Assembly (NCBI GenBank): GCA_004380135.1
Contig: QXCR01000004.1
Span: 62,001 to 126,000 of the forward strand
Direction: 5' to 3'
Length of the DNA stretch: 64,000 nucleotides
Origin: Stemphylium vesicarium
Taxonomy: Eukaryota > Ascomycota > Dothideomycetes > Pleosporales > Pleosporaceae
Shown piece by piece: positions 1 through 10,859 of the stretch. The notes beneath the pieces are model-generated. The model saw only the letters and a program-made list of their open reading frames with translations. It searched no databases and was not told the DNA's origin. A program made the translations under genes and the position numbers. Positions within the stretch are counted from its first letter, which is position 1; every line of letters begins with the position of its first letter.

Positions 1-1478
1 CCGAAGAAAAACGGTCTCAGAGCAGTCGTTTGTAGCCGAGCGAGGATGGAGGTCTTCAAAGCTACGACTTCCTGCGCGGAAAGCGTGTCGGATTTTGCAA
101 TGACTGGAATGACGTTGGTAAGATACGACAGACGCTGCATGTACTCGATATCTTTGCTGATATCCTTGCCTACGAAAAGTCAGTAAAGGGTTATGGTATC
201 AGTGACAATCCGACTTACCGGGCGGCAATAAGTAGATGACAACGTCCACTAGGACGCCACCACTTCCACTGACGACACCAAGAGCATCATTGTCTTCTAG
301 CGATGTGACGGATGATGTCTGGTACAGTAGAGACTCGACGTAGTCTATTACCGCTCCCATGTCTTCCTTCTCTGTTGGTCCTGGCGAGTATCCGGGGGTA
401 TCTACAAAACAAACATTCCTCTCCAAGACGGTATCGATGCTGCTCTTTCTCCTCCGTAGCGCACGACTTTCCTCGACGTCGGCCCACCAATGAGGATAAG
501 GCTTTGTGCTTGCATGGATCTCGGTGACCCGTGTGGTGCTTGCATGTTCTGGTTTCTTCGCGCGAGACTTGGACCTGGGTGGCCGTGGCTGCGAGTTCGA
601 TTGCGGCGACGACAGAGGGTCGACGTGCACGATATCTTCACACACCTGTACGATGGACCGAACGAGGGAAGACTTGCCGATACCTGTCACATGCCGTTAG
701 TACACCATACGTTGAACAAAGACATGTTCTGTAAGTACTAATATCACGCACCTGTTTCGCCTGCAACCATGACTTTCAGCTTGCTCATAGCTTTGCCCTT
801 GGTTGTAAAAGGTCTTCTCGTCGGCATTTTCATCATGGGCATGACAAGCTGTGGGAAGCTTAAAGCCTCCTGCTGTGGCTCTACATGCTCCTCCTCCTCT
901 CCGCTCGAGGTAACAGCTTGGCTAGCGGTCTCTTCCATGGCGGAGTCTTCGTCGGACAATTTGAGCGAGACTATCGAAGCCGATCTGGGTGTGCTAGGCA
1001 TGCCGGATGTGGGGTATGGGGAAGGAACGTCGGCGCCAGACACCCTTGAGGGTATAGAAGATCCATGGCTGGACATGTTCCTCTTCAATTTCCGGGTCGG
1101 CATGGGTTTGAAGCCCTCTTGTAGCGTCACTGAATCCGTCGAAGAGCCATGCGATACTGATCTTGAGCTCTTCGCCCCCTGGTGCCTGGTCTTGTTCGCT
1201 TTCTGCGACTTCGTGCCCCTTGCCGCATCTTCAGAACCAAAGGCAGCTTCCAGTGTGTCTGCAAGGCTCTGTACGCCAAAGTTACTATCTTCCTGCTTGC
1301 TCACAACAGAGACGCTAGACACGGGACTCGTAGGTGATTCCAAGTTCTCGAGGCGCTTCATAAAGAAGGTAGTAGGCGGCCCGTGGCTCAAGGGTGCAAC
1401 GGCATGATCGACGCTTGACTTGCGAGAACGCGGCTTAACAGCAGGAGTGAGGGCGTCGCCGCCCGGTAGCGGTCGCAT
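1..1478 (-). CDS. Septin-type GTPase, divergent, 3' end cut by window edge
   Basis: Exons 1478-752, 683-219 and 169-1 (introns 684-751 and 170-218); the gene continues beyond base 1. Residues 1-235 are a Ser/Pro-rich, probably disordered extension. The G domain then shows a P-loop GETGIGKS at about residues 240-247, a G3 motif DTPG at about 337-340, and in exon 3 the septin-like stretch IEYMQRLSYLTNVIPVIAKSD, whose AKSD is the G4 base-specificity motif (AKAD in classic septins). Septins are GTP-binding filament proteins at septa and cell cortex. Odd features are the very long N-terminal extension and roughly 97 residues between G1 and G3, about twice the usual distance, filled by a Pro/Ser/Lys-rich insert. 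It may be a septin-like protein rather than a core septin. The start is the first ATG of the open frame; the C-terminal coiled coil, if any, lies outside the window. Confidence 0.8.
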
Positions 1479-2436
1479 ATTGCCGACAGGTTTGGAGCAT
1501 ATGGTACGAAATGTAGAAGACTTGGTGTTTGGCGAAGGGAGACTTGATAAGCCGCCTCAACTAAGTACCGAATGGTGATGTGATGCACGCGACGGCCCCG
1601 CTTCAGCCCCGCGGGGAGCTACTGCACGTTTAGTCTCGCGAGGAACGCGCCACTGCACTCGTAGTGAAGTGGAGAGGGGAGAGAATGAAAAGGAGCGTGC
1701 AGATTTGGGTTTGCAGGTGTCAAGCAGGACAGAAGAAAGTGTATAGAGACACTGAGGGTTGCCGGACCCTGGGAGCTGATGGGCCGGTGCTGATGCAGGT
1801 TGGCTTGCTCGTCCTCGAATCAGCTATCAGCGCACTACGTCGATCCGCGTCGCACTATCAGCTGACGTTATCGCACCCTCCCCAAGACCCCATGACATTC
1901 CATGTAGCTTCAAACTTACAGAGGCTGCATTACTTGAACATATCTCATATATTGTATTCGTGCTAGACCATCTTACGAGTGCTTTTGCCTTGCCTATCTG
2001 ATCCCGACCTTGCATAAATGCCATGCTGTCCACGCCTGTCTGATCTTGTACCGGAACCCATTACACCAGATGCCATGACGTCCCTAGCCCGTACCTTAAA
2101 CCATCAGATAGTCCTTCCTAAACATTAGGTGACCGGAAATGCGCGCAAAGAAGAAGAGAAGAAATTCGAACAAAAGGCTGAACGAATACTTATAGATACA
2201 GAAGGAAACCATGCAGAAATGAAACCGCTCGCTATGCAAGGGCTCAAAACCCCAAGGACGAACGCGTACACCCAGACTTTTCCTCGAAATGAAATGACTT
2301 TTATACAAGCGCTGGAAAGGGTCGAGTACAGTACATAGCTAAAGCCGTCAGTCGTTAGGCCATCGAGTCGATCGAGCTCATGAAGAGATGAAGGAAGAAT
2401 GTTGAGCGGAAAGGGAATCCGGCCATGTCCTCGACC
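1479..2436. other. Intergenic, 958 bp
   Basis: Upstream region of the septin-like gene and 3' flank of the NTF2/RRM gene, both on the minus strand. Only short chance open frames; no RNA gene or repeat seen. Confidence 0.6.
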
Positions 2437-4175
2437 TTATGATTCCTGGGGAGCACCTCCGCGACCACCGCGCATGGGTCCACCTCGGCCGCGAGGAGTG
2501 AAGTTTCCGCGAGGAGCCTGACCGCCCATACCGCCACGGCCACGGGGAGCACCGCCGCGAGCGAAGCCTCCACGGTTGAATTGTGCTGGGTTCTGGCGGC
2601 GCTCTTCGACCTTCATCTCAACACCGTTGACCGTGTGGGGGTTGGCAGCGACTGCGCCCTGGAATCCGGCGGGCGTCTTGAAGTCAACAAAAGCACAGTT
2701 CTACAAAGATATTAGTTGGGGTCATGATTTGACGGACTCATATTCACTAACCTTGCCACGGCTAATGTCAAGATACTCAATCTCACCAAACTTGGTGAGA
2801 GCGGCCCTCAAAGCGCCCTCCTCGACTTGGCTGTAGACGTTCTTGATGTAAGCACGCTTCTGGTCGGAATCGGCGGCAGGCCCTGCATTCTGTGCGCGAG
2901 ATTGCTCCTTCTTGTGTCCGGTAACAGATTGCCAGCCGGCAGCCTCACCCTGGCTAGTGGCAGGGGACTGCTCGCGAGCGGGGGCGGCAGTCTGGGCGGG
3001 AGCAGCAGCTGTAGCTTGGGCGGGGGCGGCAGCGGCAGCGGCAGCCTTGGGCTGGGAAGCGGCTTGCTGAGAGGCGGGGGCGTTTACGACGGGAGTAGCA
3101 ACCTTGTGGGCAGAGGCGGCGAGGCTGGCCCAGGTGCGGGGAGCAGAGGGCTTCGGTGGTCCAGAAGGCATCGCGACGGGGGCGGCCTTTTGTGCGGAGG
3201 CCTTTTGTGCGGCAGGCTTCTCAGGCTCGGTGGTCTCTTCGGCGGGGGCATGGGGCTCCTCGGCAGCCTTCTCCTCAACGGCTGCGGGTGCCTCTTCAGC
3301 TGCGGGCTGTTCAACCTCCTCGGGTACCTGCTGAGCGGGAGCTGCGGGAGCAACCTCCTCGACAGCTGGCTCCTCCTTGACAGCCTCTTGCAGCTTGTTG
3401 TCAACCTTGTTCAGGTCCTCCTCGCTGGTCGCGATCTCGTCGCTCTTGTTGAGCTCAGCGTTGTCGGGGGCGGCGGCGGTCGGGGCTGGCTCGGTGACAC
3501 CGTTGGCAGGCGCAGATTGCTCTTGCTGGTCCTCATCCTCCTCGGGCTCCTCGGCAAGGTAGCGGAAGATGTCGTTGAGGACGAAATAGCCGTTGGTCTG
3601 CTCGGCAAGGACAAAGGTCTGGACGAAGCGCTTGTGGGGTTGGCCTTGGTTGGAGATTTCGCCAATGACTTGGATGACGATATTGGCATCGGAGCCCTGC
3701 GAGTCGACGTTGGTGACACGGACCTTGGTGTCCTTGAAGTCGAGCTCCTTGATGCGCTCATTGATGGCCTATATCTATATTAGTTTGTTGCAATTGTGAA
3801 GAATTGGTCCGCGTACCTTTTGGCCTAAGCAAACGTTGACCTTGTCCTCCTCAACGCCGGAAACGTACTGGGAGCGCTTGTTGTAGAAGAGCTGTGGCTT
3901 GAGTCAGTCGCATGTCCACATGAGGGGCCGGTTGCCAGTGTGCAACTTACGTAAAGCCGATCGGGGCTCTTGCTGAGCGTAGTGTAGTACTGCTCGACAA
4001 AGTACCAGCCAACCTCGTCCTTGGGGATTTCTGATGCGGCGGCTTGCTGTGCGGGCTGGCTGGCAGTGGGTTGCTGCGAGGGTGTGAAGTTGGATGCGCC
4101 AGTGGAGTAGCTGTTCTCGTACGCCTGAGGCGCGTAGTTGCCGTTGACGGGGCCGGATGATTCGGTGGATGCCAT
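2437..4175 (-). CDS. NTF2-like and RRM domain protein (G3BP/Bre5-like)
   Basis: Exons 4175-3951, 3891-3817, 3768-2752 and 2700-2437 give 526 residues. After a Gln/Ala-rich start, an NTF2-like domain spans about 48-190 (VGWYFVEQYYTTLSKSPDRLYLFY, then the exon 2 and 3 continuation). A long low-complexity Ala/Pro/Glu linker follows. An RRM covers about 406-475, with RNP2-like AYIKNV and RNP1-like NCAFVDFK split by the last intron. The tail is rich in RGG/GRGG repeats. This domain order is that of metazoan G3BP and yeast Bre5, which act in stress granules and as Ubp3 deubiquitinase cofactor; the role here is inferred. Cytoplasmic RNA binding is likely. All three introns keep frame and have standard ends. 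Confidence 0.9.
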
Positions 4176-5412
4176 TTTGGGTGTGCAGGGAGGGGTGGAG
4201 GGGTGGTGGTGATGGGATGGATGCGACGGATTTCTGCTGGTTTGCGCGAAGAGGGGCGGGAGCTAGGGTAGGCCGAGTAGGAGACGAGCGCCTAGAGTCT
4301 AGAATAACGAATCAATGTCAGCAAGGCAAAAAGCTGGAGTCAGGCCGATGGCGCATAACGTACCGGGCCGTAGTAGGGAAGATGGGAGGAAGTGCGTCAA
4401 ACGACGGCGGGTGAGGTGGGAATTGGGATGGCGTGTTAGGAAGATTAGATGACTGAATATAGCACGTGCCCCGGAAGGATGAGAGAGAGATGGAATCGGT
4501 GGGTTCAAAGGCAACGAGAGCAGGCGGGTTTGGGTATTGTGCGCGTGCAAGCAAGAGTGCTAGTGAGGACGACAACACTGATTCGGAAGGCAAAATGGAA
4601 AGCTCGCGAACCATAGAGTCTGTGCGTCCGCCCAATCAAGCGAACCTGTCCTGGACCCCGTCTACCTGCTAACCCTGGTCCCCTTCAACGAGAATCAACT
4701 GCGCACACATGCATTACATATCCAATGCTTACGTCCAGATGTAAAAGGGTTTAAGAGCGCAGTCGGTTCACTACATTGCGTTTTAAAGAGGGGCCTCGGA
4801 GCTCGGTCTTCCACTCAACTCTGGTCTACGGGCACTGCACCACCGTCTTTTCTTCGCCGCTACCGGAAGTCTGCCTGTGCAGCATGTATGGAAAAGAGAA
4901 AAGGAGAAGAAAAAAAAACCACTTGAACCATACCCAAACCATACTTACATATTGCATCGACCACCGATCACATGTCGGATATCGGTGCGGAGCCGGGGCC
5001 ATCTCCGATATGTCCGCGTCTGAAGTCAGAGTAATCGCCCTCCACCTAACGCCGAGCTGTCTTCGACAGTGTTTTTTGTCATGTCCGAATAGATCATCTA
5101 TCTGTGCGTCACGTTCTGCCGTTTAGCCTTGCAGACATGCCTTTTTTGTCAATTTTGTCGAGAGCTGCCCATCTTATCACTGGCTCGCTCGTCGGACTTT
5201 CAACAGGGCGAGGCCGAGCGGAGACCGAAACAACGATACGCGCAAGATGATGTAGGAGGAACGTCCTTTCAATTTTCGCGAGCCGAATCAAGCAATGCGC
5301 CTCCTTGCAGATAGATGCTCTATGTTGGCTACTTAATCACCTCCTGACCCCGCCAAGTTGCACAAACGCCAACGCTCTCCGTCCATCCTACCCCCTAATA
5401 CGTCACCTCAAC
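4176..5412. other. Divergent promoter region, 1.24 kb
   Basis: Lies between the oppositely oriented NTF2/RRM and MFS transporter genes, so it holds both promoters. An A-rich run sits near 4895-4920. No convincing gene or RNA seen. Confidence 0.6.
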
Positions 5413-6811
5413 ATGTCACAACTGACAGGTTCCACGGCCTCTATCGTCGATGATAGTTCACGACTCCCTCCCAAGGACATCGAACAAGTACCAGACCGAG
5501 AAGATGAAAAGGTGTCGCTGGATGGTGCCCCTACAGGACCCGCGCCGCAGAGCCCGTTTCCCGATGGTGGAAGAGACGCTTACCTGTGTCTCTTAGGGAG
5601 TGCATGTTGCCTCTTCTGCTCGTTTGGATGGATCAACTGCCTCGGTGTCTTCCAGAGCTACTACCAACGGAATCAACTCAGCAATTACTCGCCTTCGACC
5701 ATTGCTTGGATCGCCTCCCTCGAAATCTTCGTCATGTTTCTACCCGGTCCCATCGTCGGATTCGTATACGATAACCACGGCCCAAGATATCTCTTACTTT
5801 TCGGTACATTCTTCCATGTCTTCGGTCTGATGATGACGAGCCTGTGCACAGAGTACTGGCAGTTCATTCTTGCGCAAGGAATCTGTAGTCCACTAGGCCT
5901 CAACTGCATCTTCCAAGCAGGGACATCCACTATCCCTACGTGGTTCCTGAAGAAGAGAGGATTGGCCTACGGGATAATGGCTGCCGGTAGTGGGCTGGGT
6001 GGCATCATCTTCCCCATCATGGCGACACACCTTATACCCCAGATCGGTTTTGGATGGACAATGAGAACGATTGCCTTCTTGATCCTTGGCATGCTGTGCA
6101 TTGCTACTCTGACGGTGAAATCCAGACTTCCTCCAAACCCGAGGACATTGGAGTTGAAGGTCTTTCTGGAACCCTTCAAGGACACTCGTTTCAACCTGCT
6201 CGCATTAGCATCATTTCTGTTCTTCATGGGACTCTTCATACCCATCAACTTTATCGAAGTCCAGGCCATGTCAGATGGCATGTCAACTCGCTTGGCAGGC
6301 TATCTCCTGGCTATTCTCAACGCTGGAAGGTAAGCGTAATTATATTTTCTCGTGTGAATCCCGCCGACTAACGTTGCGTAGTATCTTTGGTCGCATTATC
6401 CCTGGCGCCCTTGCAGACAAGGTCGGAAAGTTTAATATGCAGTCGCTTTGGTGCTCAGTAGCTGGCGTCCTTATTCTTGCGCTAGGCCTACCTGCATCAG
6501 GAAACGCAGCGTACATTACGTTTGCACTTTTCTACGGCTTCGCATCCGGCGCTTTCGTCTCACTTCTGCCCGCCCAGATTGCGCACATTTCGAAGATTGA
6601 GCAGATCGGCATTCGAGTCGGTGTCCTATTTGCTTGCATCTCTTTTGCTGGCTTGGTTGGCAATCCAATTGCAGGAGCTATCGTTGACGCAAACAACGGA
6701 AAGTACTGGGGCATGAATGTCTTTTCCGGTATCATGGTGCTTGCTGGAGCTTGCATGTACATTGTTACGAGGATGTACATCGCAGGATGGAAGGTTTTTG
6801 TGTTAGTGTGA
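5413..6811 (+). CDS. MFS transporter, monocarboxylate porter type
   Basis: Exons 5413-6329 and 6382-6811 (52-nt intron) encode 448 residues. An acidic soluble N-terminus of about 50 residues precedes a 12-helix pattern. Typical fungal MCT/Mch-family features are DGGRDAYLCLLGS before helix 1, GVFQSYYQ after it, GPRYLLLFG in the loop after helix 2, and FLKKRGLAYGIMAAGSGLGG in the helix 4-5 region. The second half begins FGRIIPGALADKVGKFN. Such proteins are plasma-membrane permeases for monocarboxylates, riboflavin or unknown small molecules; the substrate cannot be read from sequence. The ATG at 5413 was chosen because the in-frame ATG at 5305 adds a leader unlike the family. A Zn2Cys6 regulator follows in the same direction and may control it (inference). 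Confidence 0.9.
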
Positions 6812-7485
6812 TGTCAGATCCAAGGCTCGCGCTGGGACGCTGGCGGGAAGCTACGTTGGCGTGTACTGAGTCTGTTTGATGACTGAAACTGCGTCGGACT
6901 GGCTTTCGAGACGCTTTGATAGGGGTTACATAAGATATAAAATAATATTCCGCCAGCACTCAGATGTATTTATCTTGTGATATCGTGGTGTTCGATTAAT
7001 GCGAAGCTGTACCTGCCGTCCGAAGCTCGTCCAGCTAAGCGCACAGACCACGTAGACAGGTAAGTCTCGCCCTTCGACAAGTCCCGAGAACTTCTTACAC
7101 ACCGGATGCGGAATACAATACTATGTTTAAAAGACATTTATTCCTCAAGCACGTCGATCCCCTGCTGATGAATGACAGCTATACAGGACGAGTTAGAGGA
7201 TTGACGCGAGGTGTCATGAAGGCCCGATTTTGTTGTACTTATAAGGGTTGTACGATGTACGAGTCTCGACCTCGTTTGTGACCCGTCGCAGCTGCATCCT
7301 TTTTTTTCATTCATCCACCGCCTAATTGCCTGATAGTACCTAGCATCGTACCGGAGTCGGAGTGCCACCCAATACTAATCAGTTCCCGCAAAAAGTAGGC
7401 GAACGCCGACCGGAAACGAGACGTTGTACGGGGCGTCATTGTTGTCCGGAGCCAATCACATCGCAGACGAGACACCAAAGCAACT
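6812..7485. other. Intergenic, 674 bp
   Basis: 3' flank of the MFS gene and promoter of the Zn2Cys6 gene. Small AT-rich patch near 6930-6960; otherwise nothing recognisable. Confidence 0.6.
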
Positions 7486-9925
7486 ATGCCCAAGCAACGG
7501 CAGACATGCACCCGTTGCAGCCAACGCCGTCAAAAGTGCGATCGGAAGGCTCCTTGTACGAGGTGTGTGCAGAACCACGAAGGACACCTCTGTACCACCA
7601 GATGGGTGAATGGCTACAATCCTAGTGTTCACCGAAAGTACCCTCGGAAATCGTCCTTGTCGCCAACCGTCTCCCCAACCGCTAGCGCAAGCGACGTCTC
7701 GTCCTGCCATCCTTCGTCGCACGCGAAAGGCAGCCTGACTTCATCGACAGGGCCTGAACTCACTCCGACCACTCCTGGACCACCTGAAGGCCCCAATGGT
7801 GCAGATCCATCGCACGAGGTTTCTGTATGGCCTGTAAAGTTACCTGATATATCCATCGGTGCCCTCCTGGAGGACAAAGACACCGAAACTCACAAAAGCC
7901 TCTTCGACAGGAAGTTTGCCAATGCGAGATGCAAGGGCACGCCTACAGATGGCGCCAATGGAACCACCAACCACGCAAGCTGCTACTCGAATGCAGCAAG
8001 AATTGCCGAAATCCAGTACATACAATCAATCCTTCCCCCAAGGGAGAAGATGCTGCTTATTGTAGATTACTACAATGAATACATGATGTACTGGAACGGT
8101 GGTATCTACCACGGACCTAGCTTTCGGAAGCAGTTACTCCAGTGCTATAGTCATTCCTCTGAATTCAATCTGCAAGGGATTGATTGGACGTGGATGGCTC
8201 TTTTATGTACGTACAGATAACCCCGAAACTGCGTCTCGTCTCCGTCGTTCCGCCTGTTGCGTTCTAAAACTTCTGCGAGGGACTTGTGCCGCAAGCTGCA
8301 GACTACCAATTTACTGACTTAAGCCCGATGTAGTTGCTGTATTATCGTCCTGTATAATAGGCTCATCTGAACGTGTTTCGACCTCATGGGGTTATTCTAT
8401 CGACGACAAAGTCCAACTTTCCCGAGTATGGGGTGGAGCGGCAATATCGTGCCTGAATCTGGGCAACTATACGTCGCAACATAGCATTCACTCGGTACAA
8501 ACGGTCTATATCATGCATGCTTACGAGCATATGGCCGGCTCGGTAAATCGGTGGGTCGCGCTGCGCAGTGTCGCACTAGTGATTGCGAGAGGCCTTGGCC
8601 TTGATAAGTGAGTAGCATTGATCTGGAGGTATATTCCCATGACTAACAATGCAGAATCGAGTCACACCCCGACGACGAAAGGGTAGCAGATCTTGACGCC
8701 GATCAAAAACAAAAATACATTGATCGCGAGATCGGCCGGAGAGTTTGGTACACACTTGTAGGCCAAGAATGGTAAGTACCGCATCTTACCTCACTGTCTT
8801 GAGTAGGTCTTGAGTAGGCCTTGAAATCTTCGGAATATTTCCTGATGTTTCTTTCAATCTCAGCGTCCATCTCTCGATTCCTGAAAGAACCTCGCTTACT
8901 ATCTATGTAGGCTGTGCTGTGCCTCACAATCCGCCTACAGGCTAACGATCCAGCCGATAAGCTATACGACATCACCGCCCCGAGAACTAGACGAGGAAAC
9001 GATGATGCCAGTTTCCGACCCATGTACGCCTACGACGACTTGTGTCGGAAGATACTTTTTCGATTACGCCGTGATCTTGCTTGACATTCACAACACAATG
9101 GCAGAAATACCAGAAGAAGATGAAGCTGCGAGATACGCCGCCACCCTCAAGTTCGACGGCGAAATGCGCGTAGCGGGTATTGAAAGAGCCCCGCTCTGTC
9201 TTTCCCCACGGGTGCCATTCAGGTCTGGCTGGCCCAAATGGGTGATTTGGGGCAAGAGGCTTCACCAGGCCTCCATCAACCACAAACTCATCATGATCCA
9301 CCAGAGGTTCTTGAGTAAGAGCTTCAAAGACCCACGCTATACTTACAGCCGATGGGCGTGCGTAACGGCTTCAAAGAACATTGTCAACTTGTACAACAAA
9401 CGAGATCCTGAAGAGCCACAGCAGTGGGTTGAGCAGTCCTTTATAGTCACGGCCGGAGTGTGTCTGATCCTCGACCTCTTTCATCGCGCCGAATTCGATC
9501 CGGAAGCGCAAGAGTGCCAGGCTGGCGTCCAAAAAGCCATCAGATACCTGCAAAATTTCATAACGTCAAGCGTCGCTGTCCATGGCGTGCGACTGCTCAT
9601 GTCTCTGCTGCAGGAATTTGAGAAGACGAAGGAGACGTCCGCCGCCAGGGCTGCACAACCAATGGAAGCGACAATCACAAAGTCGTACGGCTACAACGCT
9701 GGTGACATCCCAGACATTTCCATTCCGGACGATGCTCAGGCCACTCATGGACTGCCACCCGTACCGGAGGTCCCTCTCTCGTTCGGCGATCCGAGCATGT
9801 TCAATTTCGACATTGACGCTTTGGGCTTCCAGGATTTGATGGAGTACATGCCTTCTGAAACCCAGCCCACCAACAACTTTTACTACGACACTGTATCGTC
9901 ATCGACCAATTGGCTCGCGTGGTAG
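7486..9925 (+). CDS. Zn2Cys6 fungal transcription factor
   Basis: Exons 7486-8206, 8334-8607, 8655-8771 and 8911-9925 encode 708 residues. The binuclear cluster is at the extreme N-terminus, with cysteines at 8, 11, 18, 24, 27 and 36 (CTRCSQRRQKC, then PCTRC), and is followed by a basic Ser/Pro-rich linker. The middle region resembles the fungal-specific transcription factor domain: LRSVALVIARGLGLDK and the DREIGRRVWYTLVGQEW stretch, where an RR-W motif is typical. The last 100 residues are acidic and rich in Pro, as in activation regions. It is a nuclear DNA-binding regulator; the target is unknown, with the upstream codirectional MFS permease the obvious candidate. All joins preserve frame. 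Intron 3 carries a short tandem repeat. Confidence 0.9.
8796..8817 (+). repeat. 11-bp tandem repeat, two copies
   Basis: GTCTTGAGTAG occurs twice in direct succession inside the third intron of the Zn2Cys6 gene, followed by a partial third copy. Confidence 0.7.
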
Positions 9926-10224
9926 ATCTGATCACTTTTGCGGTCGCGATTGCCTGTTTCGTAAACGGGATGACGCTCTTATCGAAAGAGACACACGACG
10001 ATGTTTAGCTCCTTCTTGCACAGATTTTTGTCTCCAGCACGCATACAATACGTCACTAATCCATCGGCTTCTTTCATGTACACTAGTTCTCCTCCCATCT
10101 GCGTGCGGGAAGGAAACGAAGTAAAACATCAATACGATTGCACATTCCACCATCGAGGTAAATCGCCTTCATCCCTCTATGCAAGATACGCAGCTGACGC
10201 CCGAAGCCACCCCGCAAAGACGCA

Positions 10225-10752
10225 ATGTCTACCGACCCTTACACCGACAAAATCTTCGTCCTCGACGCCCTAACCCACGGCCTCAACATCTCCCTATTCG
10301 AGCTCATGAGCATCCTCAGCGCCCAAGCACCCCTCTCAAACCTCCTCCTCGTCCCCGCGCTCAAACTCCCCCATCCGCCCATGTCGACTCTGATACCCGT
10401 CCCGAGCATCAATGTCCACCAGAAGATACTAGCAGCAGCGGCACCGACGGCGGGCGCAGTCCAAGCCGCAGCTCCGCAAACGTCTCCAGAGAAGCCTGAC
10501 GAGGGATATCTCGCCTTCATAGTCATCTACTGGGTTTCATTGGCTTTCGTCATCTGCGTTGCTGTGGCGGCTGTGCTCACAAAGTTGATGATGTCGGTGC
10601 ATAAGAGTCAGTCGGAACGGAAGGCGCACAAGGCGCTTACGAAGCCGATGACGGATGTCGAGAGGTGGTGTATGCGCAGGCAGAAGATGAGGGAGTGGGA
10701 GAAGGAGATGCGGGAGTCGAGGGAGGCGGAGCGGAAGGCGGAGAGTGAGTAA
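10225..10752 (+). CDS. Small single-span membrane protein, unknown
   Basis: An uninterrupted frame of 175 residues from the ATG at 10225. The N-terminal 90 residues are mostly polar with hydrophobic stretches (FVLDALTHGLNISLF, LLLVPAL). One clear membrane helix lies near 95-122 (LAFIVIYWVSLAFVICVAVAAV). A strongly charged Arg/Glu/Lys-rich helical tail follows (MREWEKEMRESREAERKAE). I do not recognise a family. It ends 108 bp before the end of the convergent FAD oxidoreductase gene, so the two 3' ends may overlap as transcripts. Confidence 0.6.
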   Translation: MSTDPYTDKIFVLDALTHGLNISLFELMSILSAQAPLSNLLLVPALKLPHPPMSTLIPVPSINVHQKILAAAAPTAGAVQAAAPQTSPEKPDEGYLAFIVIYWVSLAFVICVAVAAVLTKLMMSVHKSQSERKAHKALTKPMTDVERWCMRRQKMREWEKEMRESREAERKAESE

Positions 10753-10859
10753 TGCTGCTGCTATGGTTCAGTGTAGGGAGGACGCGTCGCAGTGTATGAT
10801 GGGGAATAACTGTAGAATGCGTGTAACATTACGTTTTCCGTTTGTTGTTGTATCAGCTA

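Noticed and set aside
769..1407. 212-codon plus-strand frame
   Set aside because: Antisense shadow of the septin N-terminal exon; no domain signature.
2827..3783. 318-codon plus-strand frame
   Set aside because: Gly/Leu-rich shadow of the low-complexity linker in the NTF2/RRM gene on the other strand.
5305..5412. Upstream in-frame start of the MFS gene
   Set aside because: Adds 36 residues unlike any family leader; the ATG at 5413 gives the usual acidic start.
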